Below, piece after piece: positions 61,055 to 64,000 of a DNA stretch of 64,000 nt. How positions within the stretch are numbered: position 1 is the stretch's first letter; every line of letters starts with the position of its first letter. The translations under genes were made by a program, and so were the position numbers. Source of the DNA: PALSA-505 sp035308365. Its GTDB lineage: Bacteria; Actinomycetota; Actinomycetes; Streptosporangiales; Streptosporangiaceae. The notes under the pieces were generated by a model. The model saw nothing but the letters and a program-made list of their open reading frames with translations. It made no database searches and was not told the origin of the DNA. The stretch covers positions 1 through 64,000 of the forward strand of contig DATGGU010000104.1 in assembly GCA_035308365.1 (NCBI GenBank), in the 5' to 3' direction.

Positions 61055-61659
61055 GTCACCCCCAGGCAGTCGCGCAGCCGGATCAGGCCGTCCCGCATCC
61101 GCGTCTTCACGGTGCCGAGTGCCGTGCCGAGCAGGCCGGCCACCTCGCGGTAGCTGTAGCCCCCGTAGTAGGCGAGCACGATCGACTCGCGCTGCAGTTC
61201 GGTCAGCGTGCCCAGGCACCGCCTGACCCGCTCGCTCTCCAGCTTGGCCTCGACTTCCTCGGCCACGGTGTCGTAGCCGGCCCGCTCGGCCGCGGCCGCG
61301 GACTGGTCGTCCCGCCGCGCCGCGGCCTCGGCCGACCGGACCCGGTCGACCGCGCGGCGATGGGCGATCGTGGCCACCCAGGCCTGGGCGCTGCCCAGGC
61401 CTGGCTCGAACCTGGATGCGGTGCGCCACACCTCCAGCAGCACCTCCTGGGCGACTTCCTCCGCCTGCGCCGGATCCCGGAGCACGCGCAGCACCAGGCC
61501 GAACACCGTCGGGGCGGCCTGCTCATAGACGGCGCTGAACGCATCCTCGTCACCCCGGCCCACCAGCCTGATGAGCGCACCAAGGTCATCCGGCCCGCCC
61601 GGGTCACCTGGCGGGTGGCCCGTTCGCACCGGGCGCCCGGGCATGTCAGCCATGCGCAT
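61051..61659 (-). CDS. ECF RNA polymerase sigma factor (SigK-like)
   Basis: The product is 202 aa. Region 2 (about residues 40-100) has AFSAVYEQAAPTVFGLVLRV and QAEEVAQEVLLEVWRTASRF. Region 4 (~150-195) has LTELQRESIVLAYYGGYSYR and EVAGLLGTALGTVKTRMRDG. The pairing with an RskA-like anti-sigma and the sequence type fit the SigK/ECF19 group. I chose the ATG at 61659 because a -10-like CCGAAT lies exactly 7 nt upstream, as at the divergent gene, so translation likely starts at the first base of the message. ATG 61653 with AAGGA upstream is the other option. It probably controls its own operon and the divergent oxidoreductase. Confidence 0.9.
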   Translation of the reverse strand: MRMADMPGRPVRTGHPPGDPGGPDDLGALIRLVGRGDEDAFSAVYEQAAPTVFGLVLRVLRDPAQAEEVAQEVLLEVWRTASRFEPGLGSAQAWVATIAHRRAVDRVRSAEAAARRDDQSAAAAERAGYDTVAEEVEAKLESERVRRCLGTLTELQRESIVLAYYGGYSYREVAGLLGTALGTVKTRMRDGLIRLRDCLGVT

Positions 61660-61666
61660 GTCCTTG

Positions 61667-61695
61667 ATTCGGAACCAACGTAGTCTTGGATTGCC
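61667..61695 (-). promoter_or_regulatory. ECF-type promoter of the sigma/anti-sigma operon
   Basis: On the minus strand GGCAATCC (61688-61695), a 15-nt spacer and CCGAAT (61667-61672) are followed after 7 nt by the sigma ATG. The same elements with the same spacing occur on the plus strand at 61729-61757. The CCGAAT -10 agrees with the SigK consensus as I remember it (-35 CCATCC, -10 CCGAAT). Confidence 0.75.
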
Positions 61696-61728
61696 GCACC
61701 GCAATGGCCCGGGCCGCGAGGGCGACCG

Positions 61729-61757
61729 GGCAATCCGTGCGGACGCCTGCTCCGAAT
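61729..61757 (+). promoter_or_regulatory. ECF-type promoter of the Mo-oxidoreductase gene
   Basis: GGCAATCC (61729-61736), a 15-nt spacer with no sequence similarity to the other side, and CCGAAT (61752-61757) lie 7 nt before the ATG at 61765. The identity of both boxes and spacing with the sigma promoter points to the same sigma factor. Confidence 0.75.
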
Positions 61758-61764
61758 CAACATC

Positions 61765-63423
61765 ATGACATCCGAAACCGATAGGCCGCGTCCGTTCCCC
61801 GGCGCGCTGGCCGGCCTGCTGGCCGGCGCCGTCGCCGTGGGCGCCGGGCAGTTCGTGGCCAGCCTGGGGGCGCAGGACAGTTCGCCGGTCATCGCCGTCG
61901 GGTCCTCGGCCATCGGGCTCGCTCCCCCGGCGGTCAAGAACTTCGCCATCTCCGCGTTCGGCCCGGACGACAAGATCGCCCTGCTCACCGGCATCTACGT
62001 GCTGCTGGGAATCTACGCCGCGCTGGTCGGCGTGCTCGGCAACCGGCGGCTCGGCTACGGCCTCACCGGGCTCGCCGCGTTCGCCGCGATCGGCCTGGCC
62101 GCCGCCGTGACCCGGCCCGGCGCGAGCGCCGGGTACGCCGTCCCCACCCTCGTCGCGGCCGCCGCGAGCGGTGTCACGCTGTTCCTGCTGCTCCGCAACA
62201 TTCCGGCTCGTCCACACCCGCAGGACACCGCCGCGGAAACCACGACTCCGGAACCGCCGCGGCGCACCGGCGAGAAACCGCCGGGCGGCCAATGGTGGGA
62301 GCCCACCGCCTCCGCACCGCCCAGGCCACCGGCCACCCTGCCGGTTTACCCCGGCCAGCAGCGCCGTGCCTTCCTCATCACCGGCACGGTCGCCGCCGTT
62401 ACGGCCGCGGCCGGCGCCGTCGCGGGCCGGGTGCTGGCCGAACGCGGCGCGGTCACCCGGGCCCGGGCGGATCTGCGGTTCCCCCGCCCCAAACTGCTGC
62501 TCGCCGATCGTGTGCCGTCCGGCTCGGACCTGCACATCCCGGGCCTGAGCCCCTTCATCACGCCGAACGCCTCCTTCTACCGGGTGGATACCGCGATCGT
62601 CCTGCCCCAGGTCCCGCCGGAGAACTGGACGCTGCGGATCCACGGCATGGTCGGGCGGGAAATCGAGATCAGCTTCGATGAACTGCTGCGCAGGCCACTG
62701 ATCGAGACCTACGTCACGCTCTGCTGCGTGTCCAACCCGGTGGCGGGCCCCTATATCGGCAATGCCAGGTGGCTGGGCGCCAGCCTGGCCGACCTGATCC
62801 GGGAGGCGCGGCCACGGGCCGGGGCCGACCAGATCCTGTGCACCTCCACCGACGGCTTCACCAGCGGCACGCCGGTGCAGGCCGTGCTGGACGGGCGGGA
62901 CGCCCTGCTGGCGGTCGCCATGAACGGGCAGGCGCTGCCGGTGCAGCACGGGTTCCCGGTCCGCATGGTGGTGCCGGGGCTCTACGGGTACGTGTCGGCG
63001 ACCAAGTGGGTCACCGACCTCAAGCTGACCACCTTCGCGGCGCAGACCGCGTACTGGGCGCAGCGCGGCTGGTCGCCGCAGGCGCCGGTCAAGACCGAGT
63101 CCCGGATCGACGTGCCCAACGGCACCGGCCCGGTCAAGCCCGGCCGGATCCCGGTCGCCGGAGTCGCCTGGGCGCAGCATCGCGGCATCGACGCGGTGCA
63201 CGTCAAGGTGGACAACGGCCCATGGCAGCAGGCCACGCTGGCCGCCGTGCCGGGCATCGACACCTGGCGGCAGTGGGTCTGGTACTGGGACGCCACGCCG
63301 GGCACCCACCTCATCCAGGCCAGGGCCACCGACAAGACGGGCTACACGCAGACCAGCATGCAGGAGCCGCCTGAGCCCAACGGCGCCACCGGCTACCCCC
63401 AGGTCCAGGTGTCCGTCGGGTAA
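61765..63423 (+). CDS. Membrane-bound molybdopterin-dependent oxidoreductase (sulfite oxidase/YedY-like)
   Basis: The product is 552 aa. The first ~150 residues contain about four hydrophobic helices (LAGLLAGAVAVGAGQFVASL, IALLTGIYVLLGIYAALVGV). After a Pro-rich linker and a further helix (FLITGTVAAVTAAAGAVAG) comes the sulfite-oxidase Mo domain with FYRVDTAIVLPQVPPENWTL, GREIEISFDELLRRPLIETY and the Mo-binding cysteine region VTLCCVSNPVAGPYIGN. The C-terminal ~100 residues are a Mo-co dimerisation-like beta domain (RIPVAGVAWAQHRGIDAVHV). The protein likely repairs oxidised sulfur compounds or oxidises an unknown substrate outside the cell (inference). Its start lies 7 nt after a -10 box shared with the sigma gene, so it is probably a leaderless target of that sigma factor. 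Confidence 0.9.
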   Translation: MTSETDRPRPFPGALAGLLAGAVAVGAGQFVASLGAQDSSPVIAVGSSAIGLAPPAVKNFAISAFGPDDKIALLTGIYVLLGIYAALVGVLGNRRLGYGLTGLAAFAAIGLAAAVTRPGASAGYAVPTLVAAAASGVTLFLLLRNIPARPHPQDTAAETTTPEPPRRTGEKPPGGQWWEPTASAPPRPPATLPVYPGQQRRAFLITGTVAAVTAAAGAVAGRVLAERGAVTRARADLRFPRPKLLLADRVPSGSDLHIPGLSPFITPNASFYRVDTAIVLPQVPPENWTLRIHGMVGREIEISFDELLRRPLIETYVTLCCVSNPVAGPYIGNARWLGASLADLIREARPRAGADQILCTSTDGFTSGTPVQAVLDGRDALLAVAMNGQALPVQHGFPVRMVVPGLYGYVSATKWVTDLKLTTFAAQTAYWAQRGWSPQAPVKTESRIDVPNGTGPVKPGRIPVAGVAWAQHRGIDAVHVKVDNGPWQQATLAAVPGIDTWRQWVWYWDATPGTHLIQARATDKTGYTQTSMQEPPEPNGATGYPQVQVSVG

Positions 63424-63777
63424 GAGCGACCAGCCGGGGCAAAATCCTCGCGCCACGCCTCTTACCCAGCGTGACTTCCAGGATCGCGGCCTGGCGCTCA
63501 TCCCCCGGCTGTGCACGGCAAACGCGTCACAGACCTGTTACATATAGTAGTCGTCTGGACCGCTGCGGTACTCGCAGCCAAAAACATATGGTTTGTGTGG
63601 TCTAGACGGTTATTGATACCTGGTGTAGAAGAAAGACCACCGTTCAGGCAAAACTGGTCCTTGGCGTTTTTCCGATCAGCAAGGGTGAGGGCAAGTGGCA
63701 TGTCAGGCGGACAGTATGTGTGTCACAGTAATTGGCGGGGGAAGCCCCGGTGACCCGGGCTGACAGGAGCCAACCAG
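63424..63777. other. 354-bp intergenic region, relatively AT-rich
   Basis: The stretch 63537-63620 is clearly AT-rich for this genome (CATATAGTAGTCG, CAAAAACATATGG, TTATTGATACC) and likely contains the promoter of the PAS-domain gene. The GGGGGAAGCCCCGGTGACCCGGGC segment at 63737-63760 can fold into short hairpins. No coding frame is convincing. Confidence 0.5.
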
Positions 63778-64000
63778 ATGATGTCCGACACGGCAGACAC
63801 GGCGACATTGGTGTCTGACCCGGCCGAGGCGAGTCCGGCGGCCGCCGCCGCGAAGGCGCCGGAGCCGGGTGCCGCGGTCGCTCCCGGCCCGTCCGCACGG
63901 ACCATCATGCTCGGCATCGACCAGGCCGGCCGGATCCTGCAATGCGACCGGCATGCCTCGAAGGTTCTCGCCCGGACGACCGGCGAACTGCTCGGGGCCC
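63778..64000 (+). CDS. PAS-domain signalling protein, N-terminal part (cut by window end)
   Basis: The frame is open from ATG 63778 (a second ATG follows at once) to the window end, giving 74 codons. AGGAG lies 8 nt upstream. After an Ala/Pro-rich stretch the sequence reads IMLGIDQAGRILQCDRHASK and VLARTTGELLGA, which fits the start of a PAS domain (strand-strand-helix with the E-L-G motif). In actinomycetes such openings usually belong to PAS-GAF-PP2C phosphatases or sensor kinases, but the missing remainder prevents a decision. I translated this by hand. Confidence 0.7.
   Translation, partial: MMSDTADTATLVSDPAEASPAAAAAKAPEPGAAVAPGPSARTIMLGIDQAGRILQCDRHASKVLARTTGELLGA

Overview
The window is GC-rich DNA (codon third positions almost all G or C) from a filamentous-type actinomycete. 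The markers are the GarA/FtsR/bifunctional-nuclease block in the order known from Mycobacterium, SepH, a fused TrpE-TrpG behind a Trp-Trp leader peptide, a RamB-type regulator next to isocitrate lyase, the RNase H/phosphatase and zinc-ribbon pair beside rnpB, and a SigK-like ECF sigma/anti-sigma pair. I cannot name the genus; a member of or near Streptosporangiales is a guess. The DNA looks chromosomal. I see no IS element, integrase, tRNA, rRNA or CRISPR array.

Layout. 0.1-4.1 kb: a methyltransferase divergent from a large LuxR-type ATPase regulator. 4.1-13.7 kb: gcvP behind a glycine riboswitch, then MerR, bifunctional nuclease, FtsR, GarA, a sugar-nucleotide transferase/phosphomutase-like protein and a CDP-alcohol phosphatidyltransferase, all on the minus strand. 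A GC-rich hairpin repeat array separates garA from ftsR. 14.1-23.5 kb: two secreted GH92 alpha-mannosidase-like enzymes, each behind a LacI-type palindrome with the same core, flanking two small membrane-protein genes. 23.5-32.5 kb: CcdA, a DinB-like protein, tricorn-type protease, C26 peptidase, flavohemoprotein, dienelactone hydrolase and ThyX. 32.6-35.4 kb: fused anthranilate synthase with leader peptide and attenuator. 35.4-43.2 kb: alcohol dehydrogenase, TetR/MFS efflux pair, membrane alpha/beta-hydrolase, FMN reductase, NhaA-DsbA fusion. 43.2-48.5 kb: acyl-CoA dehydrogenase, crotonase, RamB and isocitrate lyase, a fatty-acid/acetate group. 48.6-54.8 kb: an MFS-MarR fusion, SepH, a PEBP lipoprotein and a membrane-anchored Tyr/Gly-rich protein. 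54.8-57.3 kb: small and decayed genes and a secreted protein. 57.3-59.6 kb: rnpB, RNase H/phosphatase, zinc-ribbon protein. 59.7-64 kb: FDOR-type oxidoreductase, anti-sigma, ECF sigma, divergent Mo-oxidoreductase, and a PAS protein cut by the window end.

Most notable signals: (1) a two-hairpin element found three times after garA and once, 42 kb away, after sepH, always on the coding strand just 3' of the stop, with two compensatory base-pair changes between copies; (2) identical promoter elements (GGCAATCC, 15 nt, CCGAAT) on both strands between the ECF sigma gene and the Mo-oxidoreductase, each 7 nt from a start codon, implying leaderless autoregulated transcripts; (3) a probably leaderless Trp-Trp leader peptide with attenuator before trpEG; (4) matching operators on the two GH92 genes; (5) an MFS transporter translationally fused to a MarR domain, with a palindrome over its start codon; (6) three decay scars (an internally deleted MFS gene, a YCII gene joined to a sigma-factor tail, an orphan secreted-domain fragment).
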